A DNA stretch of 64,000 bases, from the NCBI RefSeq assembly GCF_025558485.1, contig NZ_CP102930.1, forward strand, positions 2,046,001-2,110,000, in the 5' to 3' direction. Both the position numbers and the translations under genes were made by a program. The notes under the pieces were generated by a model. The model was not told the DNA's origin, did not search any database, and saw only the letters and a list, made by a program, of their open reading frames with translations. Within the stretch, counting starts at the first letter, position 1. Every line of letters starts with the position of its first letter. This stretch comes from Bdellovibrio bacteriovorus. Its GTDB lineage: Bacteria; Bdellovibrionota; Bdellovibrionia; Bdellovibrionales; Bdellovibrionaceae. Positions 1 to 9,042 of the stretch are shown here, one piece after another.

Positions 1-150
1 ATGGCTGAAAACTATGACTCACTTCTGCGGTCAAATAGATACCTCAGGGAACGTGAAGAGGATCTTACCAAAGAAAATCGCAGACTTGCGCGAAGAATCT
101 CAGCACTCCAGGGCGTGATCACAAGACAGAAAAATAAGGTGACGATATGA
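1..150 (+). CDS. Small charged protein, possibly 5'-truncated by window edge
   Basis: A 49-codon frame opens with ATG at the first base of the window, so the real start may lie further upstream. The product is rich in Arg, Glu and Lys and has the look of a short amphipathic helix or coiled coil; I do not recognise it. Its stop overlaps the next start as ATGA at 147-150, and the same overlap joins the next two genes, which suggests one translationally coupled run. Together with the phage-like sequence just downstream, this points to the end of a prophage or island (inference). Confidence 0.5.
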   Translation: MAENYDSLLRSNRYLREREEDLTKENRRLARRISALQGVITRQKNKVTI

Positions 151-461
151 AAAACCATGAAACCCAACTCGTTTCAGGAAAGCAAGACGGCCTGACTCCG
201 GAGCAGATCATTGTGGCTATTCTGCAAATCAACGAACATCTGGAATCCGGCGACTCAATCAGTGTCGCAAGGAAGAAAGTCTGCGGGAACAACTTCTCAT
301 CGGTGAACCGCAAAAGAGTCATCAGAAGCATTGTCACCCATCCGCTTTACGTTTCAGTCCTGAATGCTTACCTGATCAGAATCGGAAAACGATTCCAGTA
401 CAAGGTGAAATTTGTGCGCGGCATGGATCGTCTGGTATGCGTAAGAAAGGCGGCGGCATGA
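147..461 (+). CDS. Hypothetical protein, possible island gene
   Basis: A 104-aa basic protein of unknown function. It has no signal peptide, no membrane segment and no motif I can name. The ATG overlaps the preceding stop (ATGA) and its own stop overlaps the start at 458 (again ATGA), so the three small genes are probably co-translated. Small, tightly overlapping, unrecognised genes next to a DUF6745-like phage-type segment are typical of an integrated element, but no integrase or attachment site is visible in this window. Confidence 0.55.
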   Translation: MKNHETQLVSGKQDGLTPEQIIVAILQINEHLESGDSISVARKKVCGNNFSSVNRKRVIRSIVTHPLYVSVLNAYLIRIGKRFQYKVKFVRGMDRLVCVRKAAA

Positions 462-652
462 GTGAACAAAAAACAAACGAGGCAATCAAGCGCCTGGAAT
501 TTATCAATCATACGCAGCGAGAAATCATCAACGCTCAGCGCGAGTTCATTGAATTTCTGAAAAAGGAGTTCGATCTCCCCAAAGATATCCACACTAGAAA
601 ACGATATTTCGAAGTTTTCCACAAAAATCAAAAAAATATCAAAGGCGCATGA
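458..652 (+). CDS. Small helical hypothetical protein
   Basis: A 64-aa protein of unknown function, mostly polar and charged and probably helical. An in-frame ATG exists upstream at 437, but the ATG at 458 overlaps the preceding stop as ATGA, matching the coupling seen one gene earlier, so I prefer 458. It is the last of three coupled small ORFs before the chimeric gene at 700. Confidence 0.5.
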   Translation: MSEQKTNEAIKRLEFINHTQREIINAQREFIEFLKKEFDLPKDIHTRKRYFEVFHKNQKNIKGA

Positions 653-699
653 TTTTGCTTGCTTTGAGTTTTAGAAGTTAATCACCAAAAGGAGAAAAA

Positions 700-1503
700 G
701 TGAAAAAGTACACTCTAACCGAAGAACATCGAGCGCTTTTAAAGCCTCATGCAGATAAATGGATCGCCAACGCAATGAGCACCAAAGCGATGGACGATCA
801 TGACCGTGAAGAGATGAAAAAGGCTATTAAAGGTCTTTATGAAGCGGCGAAAATGACGCCTCCGCCAGAAAATAGAATTGTTTTCGTGCCATCTCCATTT
901 GTAGCCAGATTTGCCGGTGGATTTGCCGCGGCGATTTGGTGGCTTCGGAAAAATGATGGAAAAGGTGTAGATGTTCGCGCTGCGACCTACGATGCGGTTC
1001 AGAAGCTGGAAGAGTTGATGAGCGAAACCAACCCTTACGTATCCCTTAGAAATGCCTATGAATCCATTGAGGTGAAAATATTTGTGATGATCGCCGGGGT
1101 GATTCCTTTGGGACTGGCGATGGAAAAAACAGGTTTGGCGGCACTATTTGCGAAAAGCTTGTCTGTTCTGATGGCGACCTGGGACCCGTGGGCAGTGATG
1201 TTAGCGTTTTTTGTGGCTGCGGGATTGTTGACTCAAATCCTGTCTGATTCTGCAACGACAGTTCTGATTGCGCCGATTGCTGTGGCCTTTGCAAAAACAG
1301 CCGGGGTGTCACCGACGGCTGCTGTGGTGTGTGTGACCGTCGGAGCCGTTGCGTCTTTCTTGACTCCGATCGGTCATCACGGAAACTTGTTGATTCTGGG
1401 GCCCGGGAATTACCGTTTTATCGATTTCCTGAAAATCGGACTTCCCCTGACGGCCTTAATTGCCATTGTGACCAGCTTTATGTCCCTGCGTCTGTGGAAC
1501 TAA
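700..1503 (+). CDS. Chimeric ORF: phage-type N-terminus fused to C-terminal half of an SLC13-type transporter
   Basis: A 267-aa frame with a GTG start and a strong AAGGAG five bases upstream. Residues 1 to about 110 are soluble and resemble DUF6745-like or phage-borne proteins (tentative; note the conserved-looking FVPSPFVARFAGGFAAA stretch at 62-78). From about residue 113 the protein changes abruptly to hydrophobic segments matching the second half of SLC13/divalent anion-sodium symporters: an AY..IE..I...AGVIPLGLAMEKTGLA entry helix, then SATTVLIAPIA, and the SFLTPIGHHGNLLILGPGNYRF region typical of the family's C-terminal repeat. Full-length members have a second copy of this fold, so half the transporter is missing and transport is doubtful. 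The junction lies near base 1030. The 3' end overlaps lon, on the other strand, by 26 bp. Confidence 0.75.
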   Translation: MKKYTLTEEHRALLKPHADKWIANAMSTKAMDDHDREEMKKAIKGLYEAAKMTPPPENRIVFVPSPFVARFAGGFAAAIWWLRKNDGKGVDVRAATYDAVQKLEELMSETNPYVSLRNAYESIEVKIFVMIAGVIPLGLAMEKTGLAALFAKSLSVLMATWDPWAVMLAFFVAAGLLTQILSDSATTVLIAPIAVAFAKTAGVSPTAAVVCVTVGAVASFLTPIGHHGNLLILGPGNYRFIDFLKIGLPLTALIAIVTSFMSLRLWN

Positions 1504-3859
1504 GCGGTGGTGGAGGCAGCTGTTGAGGCTGATCCCAGCGCGGCAAGTCCACTCCCAGAGTGATTTTAAGAACGTCGTTGACGTCCTCCACAAAATGGAA
1601 GCGCAGATCTTTGCGAATATCCTCCGGAATCTCCCGGAGATCTTTTTCGTTTCTTCGGCACAGCAGGATCTCCTGAACTCCAGCGCGGTGAGCGGCAATG
1701 ACTTTTTCCTTGATGCCCCCGACGGGAAGAACACTTCCACGCAAGGAGATTTCACCCGTCATTGCAAGCTTTGGGTCCACCGGTTTATTCAGCAACAGCG
1801 AGGCAATCGAAGTCAGCATCGTCACCCCCGCAGACGGGCCGTCTTTGGGGATAGCCCCGGCAGGGACGTGAACGTGAATGTCCTTTTTGCTGAAATCCAG
1901 AAGAGGATTTAAAATCGGCAAACGCGATTTCAAAAGACTCAATGCGATCTTTGCAGATTCCTGCATCACTTCGCCCAGTTGTCCGGTCAGAAGCAGTTGG
2001 CCCTGGCCCGGCATTTGCGCAGCTTCGATGAATAAGATATCCCCACCCACAGGTGTCCAGGCCAATCCTGTGACCACACCCGGCGGCAGCAGACTTCCGA
2101 TCATATCGGCAGAGAATCTTTCCGCACCGAAGATGTCCTCCAGATCTTTTTCCTCCACCAGTAAAGGCAGGCTGGCGGCCTTGATGATCTTAAGGCTCAT
2201 ATGCTTGCAGACTGTGGCGATCTTTCTTTGCAGGTCCCGCACACCGGCTTCGCGCGTGTAGTGCGTCAGCAACTTGGTCAGGGCTTCATCGGTGATGCGC
2301 AGTTGCGCTTCATCCAGCCCGTGTTCAGCAAGCTGTTTCGGCCATAGATGATTGCGTGCAATCTGACGTTTTTCATCAATCGTGTAGCCACTGAGATCAA
2401 TCACTTCCATACGGTCCAGCAACGGAAGCGGGATGCCTTCCAGAGAGTTGGCCGTGGCGATAAAGAAGACCTTTGAAAGATCAAATGGTGTGTCCAGATA
2501 GTGATCCTGGAAGCTGTTGTTTTGTTCCGGGTCCAGAACCTCCAGCATGGCACTGGCTGGGTCACCGCCAAAACCGCGGGTTAGCTTGTCGATCTCGTCC
2601 AGAATAAAGACAGGATCGTTTTCACCGGCTTTTTTGATGGCTGAAATAATCCGGCCGGGAAGAGCGCCGATATAGGTGCGGCGATGCCCGCGGATTTCCG
2701 CATCATCACGAACCCCACCCAGGGCCACACGAACATACTTTTTACCCAGGGCTCGGGCGATACTTTTACCCAGCGAAGTCTTACCCACGCCCGGAGGTCC
2801 GATGAAGAGCAGAATCGACCCCTGATGGGTCTTACGCAGTTTCATCACCGCCAGATGTTGCAGGATGCGTTTTTTGATTTTATCCAGACCATAATGATCT
2901 TCGTTCAGAATTTTTTCCGCAGCCTCCAGATCAATTTCCTGCTGAGCGGACGATTGGTCCCAGGGAAGTGAAGTCAACAGTTCAAGATGTGTGCGAATCA
3001 TCTGATATTCCGGTGAGGCCGAATTGGAGGTCTCCAGACGTTTCAGTTGATTGCGTGCCAGTTCCAGAGCTTCTGTTGGCATGCCGGATTTTTCAATCTT
3101 TTCTTTGAACTTGGTAAACAGGTCTTCACCGTCGTTGTCGCCCAATTCTTCGCGGATCACGCGCATTTGTTCGCGCAGAATGCTTTCCTTTTGATTCTGC
3201 TGGAAGCTTTCCTGTAGCTTGTCGCGGATGCCACGCTGAATTTTCAGACGTTCTTTAAGCTCTTGCAGACGGTCCAAAAGTTTCAGGGCACGGTCTTTTA
3301 ATGACGTGATTTCCAGAACTTCCTGTTTGTCCTGCAGGCCGATATCCGCGTAGGCGGCACACATGTTCACCAGTGTGGAAAGGTCTTCAATTTCAGCAAT
3401 CATCTCACGGATTTGCCTTGTGTTTCCAGGCAGTAAATCCAACAGATCATCGCTGAGTTGACGCAAGCTTGCCAGCAGAGCCTCTTCGGTTTTTTTGTCG
3501 AGTCTGCCAGAATCCTCCAAAGATTCGGTTTGCACTTCCAGATGGCCTTCGGCCTCTTGATTTTGCACAACACGAACACGTTGATGAGCTTTTACAAAAA
3601 TATTGTAACTTCCGTCTTCATCCGCACGGAAGGACTCCACTTTTGCCAAAGTCCCGATCTGATAAAGATCTTCAATGCCATTCACCGGTGCATTGGGATC
3701 TTTTTGTGTTAACAGAACAACCCAGTGGTTGTCGCGCAGCGCTTTTTGTAACGCTGAAATACTTTTTTCTCGTCCAATCCGTAAAGGCATACTGATGTCG
3801 GGGAACAACACAGAATTCTTCAGAGGGATCACCGGGACGAAGCCAGAGACGTAAGACAC
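1478..3859 (-). CDS. lon: ATP-dependent protease Lon
   Basis: A 793-aa cytoplasmic AAA+ protease that unfolds and degrades damaged and regulatory proteins. Order of parts: LON substrate-binding domain (about 5-200), coiled helical linker (200-300), AAA+ domain with Walker A GPPGVGKT (354-361) and Walker B VFILDEID (417-424), then the C-terminal protease domain with the Ser676 ([10 protein letters not shown]) and Lys719 (GGIKEK) dyad. Length matches the family. I place the start at the GTG at 3859 because GAGG sits about five bases before it; the frame also extends to a TTG at 3880. It follows the histidine kinase and response regulator genes on the same strand and may be co-transcribed with them. 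Its last 26 bases overlap the end of the chimeric gene at 700-1503. The C-terminus ends in a Pro/Gln-rich tail. Confidence 0.95.
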   Translation of the reverse strand: MSYVSGFVPVIPLKNSVLFPDISMPLRIGREKSISALQKALRDNHWVVLLTQKDPNAPVNGIEDLYQIGTLAKVESFRADEDGSYNIFVKAHQRVRVVQNQEAEGHLEVQTESLEDSGRLDKKTEEALLASLRQLSDDLLDLLPGNTRQIREMIAEIEDLSTLVNMCAAYADIGLQDKQEVLEITSLKDRALKLLDRLQELKERLKIQRGIRDKLQESFQQNQKESILREQMRVIREELGDNDGEDLFTKFKEKIEKSGMPTEALELARNQLKRLETSNSASPEYQMIRTHLELLTSLPWDQSSAQQEIDLEAAEKILNEDHYGLDKIKKRILQHLAVMKLRKTHQGSILLFIGPPGVGKTSLGKSIARALGKKYVRVALGGVRDDAEIRGHRRTYIGALPGRIISAIKKAGENDPVFILDEIDKLTRGFGGDPASAMLEVLDPEQNNSFQDHYLDTPFDLSKVFFIATANSLEGIPLPLLDRMEVIDLSGYTIDEKRQIARNHLWPKQLAEHGLDEAQLRITDEALTKLLTHYTREAGVRDLQRKIATVCKHMSLKIIKAASLPLLVEEKDLEDIFGAERFSADMIGSLLPPGVVTGLAWTPVGGDILFIEAAQMPGQGQLLLTGQLGEVMQESAKIALSLLKSRLPILNPLLDFSKKDIHVHVPAGAIPKDGPSAGVTMLTSIASLLLNKPVDPKLAMTGEISLRGSVLPVGGIKEKVIAAHRAGVQEILLCRRNEKDLREIPEDIRKDLRFHFVEDVNDVLKITLGVDLPRWDQPQQLPPPPLSSTDAGT

Positions 3860-3922
3860 GTGTACCTCATTTCTCCCCAAATAAAAGGGGCCTTTCTAAA
3901 CATGGGGTCGATCTGAGATTCG

Positions 3923-4330
3923 TCAAGTCAGGTGGACGCCATAATCTTTTTCTATGCGAGATGCGAGTTCTTTATAGTTTACCGGCTTGGTAAAGTAGCC
4001 ATCCGCACCAAGATTCAAAGACTTACGAATACTCAGGTCGTCATCGTAGGCACTCATCATATAGACATCGATGCCGGGGAATTTTTGTTTCACTTTTTTT
4101 AGCAGATCATATCCAGATACTTCGGGCATATTAATGTCAGTCAGCAAAACTTCGGAGCCCGGTGTTCTTTCCGAGTTTTCCAGATAACGCAGGCACGACT
4201 GGGCATTTTCAAAGAAATGAAAATGCACGTCACCTTTTTGAATGGATTTACGAAAACGCAGTTCACACAGGACCCCCACGCTGGCTTCATCGTCAACGAC
4301 CACGACGTTTAATGGTTCGTGCGCCATCAT
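3923..4330 (-). CDS. Single-domain response regulator (CheY-like)
   Basis: A 135-aa receiver domain with no output domain. The acidic pocket Asp13-Asp14, the phosphoacceptor Asp65 (in LLTDINMPEVSG), Ser93 and the conserved Lys115 (FTKPVNY) are all present, so phosphorylation should be possible. The start ATG overlaps the stop of the upstream histidine kinase gene (ATGA), so kinase and regulator are almost certainly a cognate pair made in fixed ratio. With no DNA-binding domain, output is probably through protein contact. lon follows 63 bp downstream. Confidence 0.9.
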   Translation of the reverse strand: MMAHEPLNVVVVDDEASVGVLCELRFRKSIQKGDVHFHFFENAQSCLRYLENSERTPGSEVLLTDINMPEVSGYDLLKKVKQKFPGIDVYMMSAYDDDLSIRKSLNLGADGYFTKPVNYKELASRIEKDYGVHLT

Positions 4331-5664
4331 GCCTGCACCTCCAGTTCGGTGGGGTTGGGAAGTTCAATGATGACTTCAGTGAAGACATCTTCTTCGCTGG
4401 TAATGCTAAAAGAGCCGCGGTTCTTTTCCACATTCTGCTTGGCAATCCAAAGCCCCAGTCCGGTGCCTTCGCCCGCAGGTTTGGTTGTGTAAAATTCGTC
4501 GCAAACATTGGGGAGATGTTTTAAGGCAATGCCAATACCATTGTCGCGCACGGTGATGCGACAGAATCCGGATTCCTGATTTAAAGTAACGTTGATTTCG
4601 GGGGTATATGAATTTTCTCCCTGGTGCATTTTTGCCGCCAGCGCATAAAGGGAGTTATCAACAATATTGATGAAAACTCTTTCAATACCGGGGGCATCCA
4701 GCAGGCAGGCCTTGATGCCCGGGCTGATGGCGATGTTTTTGCGAAGTCGTGAACGCAGCTCCGTGTCCGTCAAAGAACGCAGATACATGTCCAGAGAGCG
4801 ATCCAGCATGGCTGAAAGGTTGATCCATTCCGGCTGCTGGCTGGATTCCTGCCGGGCTTGTTTCAGCATGTTGGTGATGATGTCATTGGCGCGCAGGCTG
4901 TGCTGTTGAATCATGTCGGCGGCCTTTTTAAAAGAATCAGGGTCTAGGTCTTCTGTTTGCAGAATTTCCGAGGCATTGATGATGATATTTAAGGGGTTTT
5001 TCAGTTCGTGCGCGATACCGAAAGTGATTCGGCCAATGGTTGCCAGTTTTTCCTGAGAGATCAGTTGCTTCTGGGTCTGCTGAAGAGAGGCAAAAGCCTG
5101 TTGCAGTTCCGCCGTGCGTTCCTGTACCAGTTGTTCCAGACTTTCCTTGATGCGCAGTAAAGAGTCTTCGGCGGCCAGTCGGCGATATTCGGTTCCGATG
5201 CGCGCGGCAAAGAATTCCACCACGGATGAAAGCATGGCCGGGTTCTTAAAGGGATGTTCATCCATGATCACCAAAAGCCCAATCAGTCCGCCGTCAGTGT
5301 GCAGGAAGGGGGCTCCGATATAAGACTCAATGTTCATATCCTGTAGCATGCGATCTTTGGGGAAGGCCAGTTGCACCTGCGAATTATAGCAGTTCACTCG
5401 GGTGCCGCAGATCACGTGAGTGCAGGGGGTGTCAGCCAATTCATAGACGACATTGGGAACAAAACCATCTCCAGCCCAAAGAAAATCTGTCTGAATGCTT
5501 TTTTGTTCAGGCTCGATGGCGTGACCGACCATCACATATTTTACATTCAGCGCTTTGGCCAAACGATGAACAAGTTCCTGGATATAGGACTTCCCGGAAA
5601 GGAGCTGGTCGACATTGTAGATGTCTTTGATGAGTTCTAAAGATTGCATCGTACTGACTTCCAT
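4327..5664 (-). CDS. Cytoplasmic GAF-sensor histidine kinase
   Basis: A 445-aa histidine kinase without membrane segments. A GAF-like sensory region spans about 15-165, with several cysteines (Cys81, Cys86, Cys92) that could bind a cofactor or metal (speculative). A coiled-coil linker (170-205) leads to the HisKA phosphoacceptor His219 (GIAHELKNPL) and then the ATPase domain with N box (IVDNSL, Asn337), G1 DNGIGI (374-379) and G2 GEGTGLGL (398-405). All catalytic boxes are intact. The start is supported by GGAGG six bases ahead. It overlaps the receiver gene by four bases, which points to a dedicated two-component pair. The ligand is not evident. Confidence 0.9.
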   Translation of the reverse strand: MEVSTMQSLELIKDIYNVDQLLSGKSYIQELVHRLAKALNVKYVMVGHAIEPEQKSIQTDFLWAGDGFVPNVVYELADTPCTHVICGTRVNCYNSQVQLAFPKDRMLQDMNIESYIGAPFLHTDGGLIGLLVIMDEHPFKNPAMLSSVVEFFAARIGTEYRRLAAEDSLLRIKESLEQLVQERTAELQQAFASLQQTQKQLISQEKLATIGRITFGIAHELKNPLNIIINASEILQTEDLDPDSFKKAADMIQQHSLRANDIITNMLKQARQESSQQPEWINLSAMLDRSLDMYLRSLTDTELRSRLRKNIAISPGIKACLLDAPGIERVFINIVDNSLYALAAKMHQGENSYTPEINVTLNQESGFCRITVRDNGIGIALKHLPNVCDEFYTTKPAGEGTGLGLWIAKQNVEKNRGSFSITSEEDVFTEVIIELPNPTELEVQA

Positions 5665-5767
5665 ACGCTGCCTCCAGCCAGATCATTTTATCACTGCTGC
5701 CGGAGAAAGATCGCTCAGAGGCTATGCTGTGTTAAAAGTCACCGCTGTGGTCCAGCAGAAATTGGAA

Positions 5768-6655
5768 TCAGTTTTTAAACGCATCCACCAGTGCAATGTC
5801 GCGGGTCATGCCGCCGAAGGGGCCGACATAAACGGTTTCTTCCAGCCACTTGGTTTCGTGCGGAACTTCGTCCTTGAAAATCACTTTGTGCCAGAAACGA
5901 TTGATGCTGTCCCAGTTGTATCCGCGGGTTTTCAGATGATCTTTGGATTCAAAAGGTGCTGCGGTTGCAATCACCTGAGTCATCAGGCGGCGGGCGTTGG
6001 TGATAAGCTCCAGCAGGTAAGGTTTGTTGGATTTTTCCTCTTCAAGGCTTAGCAGATAAAGCAAGGCATCCACATCGTTAATGGCACGATGAGAATCCGT
6101 GAAGAAGCCATGATAGATATTTAAAAGCTCCAGCTTGGTACTGGAAAATCCTTTCGCGGACCAGTCGATTTGCTTGTAGGAACAAGCCCAGACTTTTTCA
6201 GTCGAGATCCTGGATTTGCGATCAATAAACGGGCGGTCGAATTTCGCATTGTGGGCGATGATCAACTGGCATTCCCCCAAAAGCTTATCCACTTCGGTCC
6301 AGTCGATCTGTTTACCAGCCACCATGTCATCGGTAATACCGGTCAGGTCCTGAATTTCAGCAGAGATCGGACGACCCGGGTCCTGAAAGCTGGAATACGA
6401 CTTGGTGATTGCCAGAACCTCGCCGGAGTTCTTGTTGAAAATGAACTGACGAATGCCGATCTCAATGATCTGATCTTCTGTCTGGTTTAAGCCGGTGGTT
6501 TCCACATCCAGAACGGCGCCGAAACGAATGATGTCGGCATTGTCGCGAACCCAGGTTGTGGTGGCATAAGCGGGGGTGTTGAGTTTGCAGTCTTCCAAGC
6601 GGCGAAGGGTGACTGTTTTTCCGTCTTCTGATTTGCCAATCCAGCGAAATGCCAT
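5768..6655 (-). CDS. DnaQ-like DEDDh 3'-5' exonuclease
   Basis: A 295-aa exonuclease of the DnaQ/RNase T superfamily. The catalytic set is complete: Asp50 and Glu52 (LDVETTG), Asp140 (AHNAKFDRPF), His189 and Asp194 (HRAINDVDAL). About 40 residues precede the exonuclease domain and about 90 follow it; the C-terminal part is unassigned and its aromatic W..NRFWHKVIF pattern may form a small extra domain. It is a stand-alone enzyme, not the polymerase III epsilon subunit judged by context, and probably acts in DNA or RNA processing or repair. AGGAG lies eight bases before the ATG. Confidence 0.88.
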   Translation of the reverse strand: MAFRWIGKSEDGKTVTLRRLEDCKLNTPAYATTTWVRDNADIIRFGAVLDVETTGLNQTEDQIIEIGIRQFIFNKNSGEVLAITKSYSSFQDPGRPISAEIQDLTGITDDMVAGKQIDWTEVDKLLGECQLIIAHNAKFDRPFIDRKSRISTEKVWACSYKQIDWSAKGFSSTKLELLNIYHGFFTDSHRAINDVDALLYLLSLEEEKSNKPYLLELITNARRLMTQVIATAAPFESKDHLKTRGYNWDSINRFWHKVIFKDEVPHETKWLEETVYVGPFGGMTRDIALVDAFKN

Positions 6656-6761
6656 CGTGAGAGCTCCTTAAAAATCGACCGCCATCTTAGAAAGCTGGAC
6701 GGGGAAACGTCAATGCGTGGTGCTTTGCGCTGGTCCGAGGCCTTGAATGCATCCACTTGAT

Positions 6762-6789
6762 TTGACTTATAAATTTTAAGTTGTAGGCT
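6762..6789 (+). promoter_or_regulatory. Candidate sigma-70 promoter for the lipoprotein gene at 6821
   Basis: TTGACT (6762-6767) and TAGGCT (6784-6789) are separated by 16 bp in an AT-rich stretch, about 30 bp ahead of the gene. The -35 is good and the -10 is weak, so this is only a candidate. Confidence 0.35.
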
Positions 6790-6820
6790 TAAATCAATAT
6801 TCTAAGAGGATTTTGCATCT

Positions 6821-7318
6821 ATGTTCAAGGCTGTCTTTATCGCTGTAGCTTCCCTGGCCCTTTTCGTGACCGCGTGTTCGCCGATGTCAACAATGACCGC
6901 TAATAAAAAGGATGCGGCCTTTTATGGGCGCTTTGTGAATCCTTCGGACAGTGTGAACAGCGCCTCTGAAAAGCTGGATGAGCTAAAACTTTTGCAAACC
7001 GGGTCAGATTATCCGATGCGGATGGCTTTGTTTGCCAACGGAAAATTCTACTATCAGGTGGATAAGCTGGGTGACGGTCAGGGCACTTGGGACATTGCAG
7101 ATGGTGTGTTGCGTTTGCGTGCAGTTCGTCCGCTGTTTGATATGAATCTTTTTGTCTCTGGCGCCAGTCAGGATGGGGATGAAACTGTCATTCGTTTTAT
7201 TGATCGTCATGGGTTCAACTCGGTTCGTATTGAGCTGCGTGATCCGCAAGTAATGAAACAGCAGGGCGTGACTCCTCCCGAGTTGTCAGTGTATCAGGTG
7301 TCAGACAAAGGAATTTAG
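6821..7318 (+). CDS. Predicted lipoprotein of unknown function
   Basis: A 165-aa protein beginning with a lipoprotein signal peptide: a basic start, a hydrophobic core and the lipobox FVTAC, with the lipidated Cys at residue 19. The mature part is a compact mixed alpha/beta domain without a motif I can name. AGAGGA precedes the ATG by about ten bases. It stands alone between the divergent exonuclease gene and the membrane-protein gene that follows 32 bp later. Confidence 0.75.
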   Translation: MFKAVFIAVASLALFVTACSPMSTMTANKKDAAFYGRFVNPSDSVNSASEKLDELKLLQTGSDYPMRMALFANGKFYYQVDKLGDGQGTWDIADGVLRLRAVRPLFDMNLFVSGASQDGDETVIRFIDRHGFNSVRIELRDPQVMKQQGVTPPELSVYQVSDKGI

Positions 7319-7350
7319 ATCAAGGTGGTATTGCCACCGGGTGGAAAGTC

Positions 7351-8103
7351 ATGCTTTACGGAAATGAATCCATTTCCCACTATACAAGAAGTAATATCTG
7401 CATTTGGATGTTGATGGCCATGCAGGCCGGAATCCTGAATATCGGTGGGTTCATGGCTTGCCACCGATTTGTGTCTCACGTCACCGGATTTGCCACTTTC
7501 TTCGGGCACGAGGTCAGTCAGTTTGATTTTGAAATGGCACTGGGGATGCTGGCGGTTCCGCTGTTCTTCCTGTTTGGTGCCATGATCAGCGGTTTGCTGG
7601 TGGATGTTCGTCTGAAGCTTCATAAAAAGCCAAAATATTATATCAGCTTTGGCATGATCTTCTTTCTGTCGGCGGTGGTGGCTATCGGGGGGCTTCTGGG
7701 GTACTTCGGTGTTTTTGGAGAACCGCTTCGTCAGTCGCGTGATTATACTCTGCTGATCTTGCTGTGTTTGATCTGTGGAATTCAAAATGGCACAATCACT
7801 ACAGTGTCCCGCTCTGTTATTCGCACCACACACCTGACCGGGATCACCACGGATTTGGGGATCGGTTTAAGTCGTATTTTGAATTATCGTAAGCTTGAAA
7901 AAGAAATCGCCTTTGACGGGGAGCTGAAGGCCAATCTGATGCGTTTGGGGATCATCACTTTCTTCGGCCTGGGATCTGTGATCGGAGGCTTCGCCTTCAG
8001 TCTGCTGGGGCACGGAGGCTTTGTGATTCCGGTGGTTACGTCCGGGGTCTTGTTCTGGACAATGTACTACTTCCAGGTTTTGGTGCCGCGCAAACTTCAA
8101 TAG
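7351..8103 (+). CDS. YoaK/DUF1275-family membrane protein
   Basis: A 250-aa polytopic inner-membrane protein with about six hydrophobic segments. The N-terminal pattern (AMQAGILNIGGFMAC....VSHVTGFATFFG) and the central GIQNGTITTVSRSVIRTTHLTGITTDLGIGL segment are typical of the DUF1275 family (B. subtilis YoaK-like), whose function is not established. A GGGTGG precedes the ATG. The gene runs tail-to-tail into the SlyX-like gene with a seven-base overlap. Confidence 0.8.
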   Translation: MLYGNESISHYTRSNICIWMLMAMQAGILNIGGFMACHRFVSHVTGFATFFGHEVSQFDFEMALGMLAVPLFFLFGAMISGLLVDVRLKLHKKPKYYISFGMIFFLSAVVAIGGLLGYFGVFGEPLRQSRDYTLLILLCLICGIQNGTITTVSRSVIRTTHLTGITTDLGIGLSRILNYRKLEKEIAFDGELKANLMRLGIITFFGLGSVIGGFAFSLLGHGGFVIPVVTSGVLFWTMYYFQVLVPRKLQ

Positions 8104-8303
8104 TGCGGCGGCTTTTCGTTGCCACGGATTTCTTCACCACCATCACCCAGAGCTTCTTTCAGGCGGCTGGTTAAGCCTTGCAGTAAAATCTCCAGTTTAT
8201 CGATGGTCTTTTGTTGCTGATAGATCACTTGATGAAGCTCTTCCAGCTGGTGTTCCTGATGGGCCATCTTGATTTCGATATTGATAAGACGCTGTTCATC
8301 CAT
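8097..8303 (-). CDS. slyX: SlyX-like small coiled-coil protein
   Basis: A 68-aa all-helical protein whose sequence (DEQRLINIEIKMAHQEHQL.EL..V...QQ..ID.L) fits the SlyX family, small coiled-coil proteins of unclear function. The frame extends to an ATG at 8330, but GAGGA sits five bases before the ATG at 8303, so I take that one. The symbol is by family resemblance. The gene overlaps the end of the DUF1275 gene on the other strand by seven bases. Confidence 0.7.
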   Translation of the reverse strand: MDEQRLINIEIKMAHQEHQLEELHQVIYQQQKTIDKLEILLQGLTSRLKEALGDGGEEIRGNEKPPHY

Positions 8304-8373
8304 AGGGGTCCTCGTATATGGACGTTTCATACCCTAGACTTGCAAAGACGTCAAATTCAGCCGATAAATTTAT

Positions 8374-9039
8374 ATGCGCAAGTGGATACTGCTATTGAAA
8401 ACTCTTCCTGCTGTGGCTGTTTTTGTGGTGATTTTGATGATCGCGCAAAAGCTGGTGACCACTTACCGGGCGTCTTCGTCAACGATGCCGGACTTGTTTA
8501 CAGAGGAAATCACCGACCGTTTTTACGCCTATGCCACCAAAATCACGGGAAAACAAAGCCTGTATGTGGCCAAGCTTCAGCAGACTGAGGTGTTTGAAAG
8601 AACGTCTCGTGCCAAGGCCCTGTGGTTTGATCTGCCCTCTGTTGTGGTGAAGGCGGAAGTCCCGGTGGAGTATAATTATTTTGTAAACCTGACAGCCGGC
8701 TGGCGTTTTGAAAAAAATCAGACGATTTTGGTGGTGTATGTTCCTGATTTAACCAGTAGCAAGCCTGCCGTGGACATTGCGGGAATGAAGCTGGGAATCG
8801 AAAAAGGCAGCATTCTTCGTAATGAACAGGAATCTCTGCAACGTCTTTCGCAGGAATTGTCAGGTTTGCTGGTGGACCGGTCTATCGAACATCGGGCTCT
8901 GGTTCGCGAGCAGGCCCGTAAGTCTGTCGAGGACTTTGTTCGCGCCTGGCTGGGAACAGCTTTCCAGCTTAAAGACGATCAGTCCATTGAAGTGCGTTTT
9001 TCCGGGGAAACCTCTGCCGGTGTTCTTAATGCCAATTAA
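8374..9039 (+). CDS. DUF4230-like membrane-anchored protein
   Basis: A 221-aa protein with one N-terminal membrane segment (about residues 5-24) and an extracytoplasmic domain. The pattern KLQQTEVFERTS...VEVPVEYNYFVNL followed by a VPDL.. strand and a C-terminal helical region resembles the DUF4230 family, whose role is unknown. It ends three bases before the stop of the convergent lipoprotein gene. Confidence 0.6.
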   Translation: MRKWILLLKTLPAVAVFVVILMIAQKLVTTYRASSSTMPDLFTEEITDRFYAYATKITGKQSLYVAKLQQTEVFERTSRAKALWFDLPSVVVKAEVPVEYNYFVNLTAGWRFEKNQTILVVYVPDLTSSKPAVDIAGMKLGIEKGSILRNEQESLQRLSQELSGLLVDRSIEHRALVREQARKSVEDFVRAWLGTAFQLKDDQSIEVRFSGETSAGVLNAN

Positions 9040-9042
9040 ATT

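Noticed and set aside
3881..3900. Short GGGGCC inverted sequence before lon
   Set aside because: Only a few bases long, without a T-run or spacing suggesting a terminator; more likely part of the ribosome-site region.
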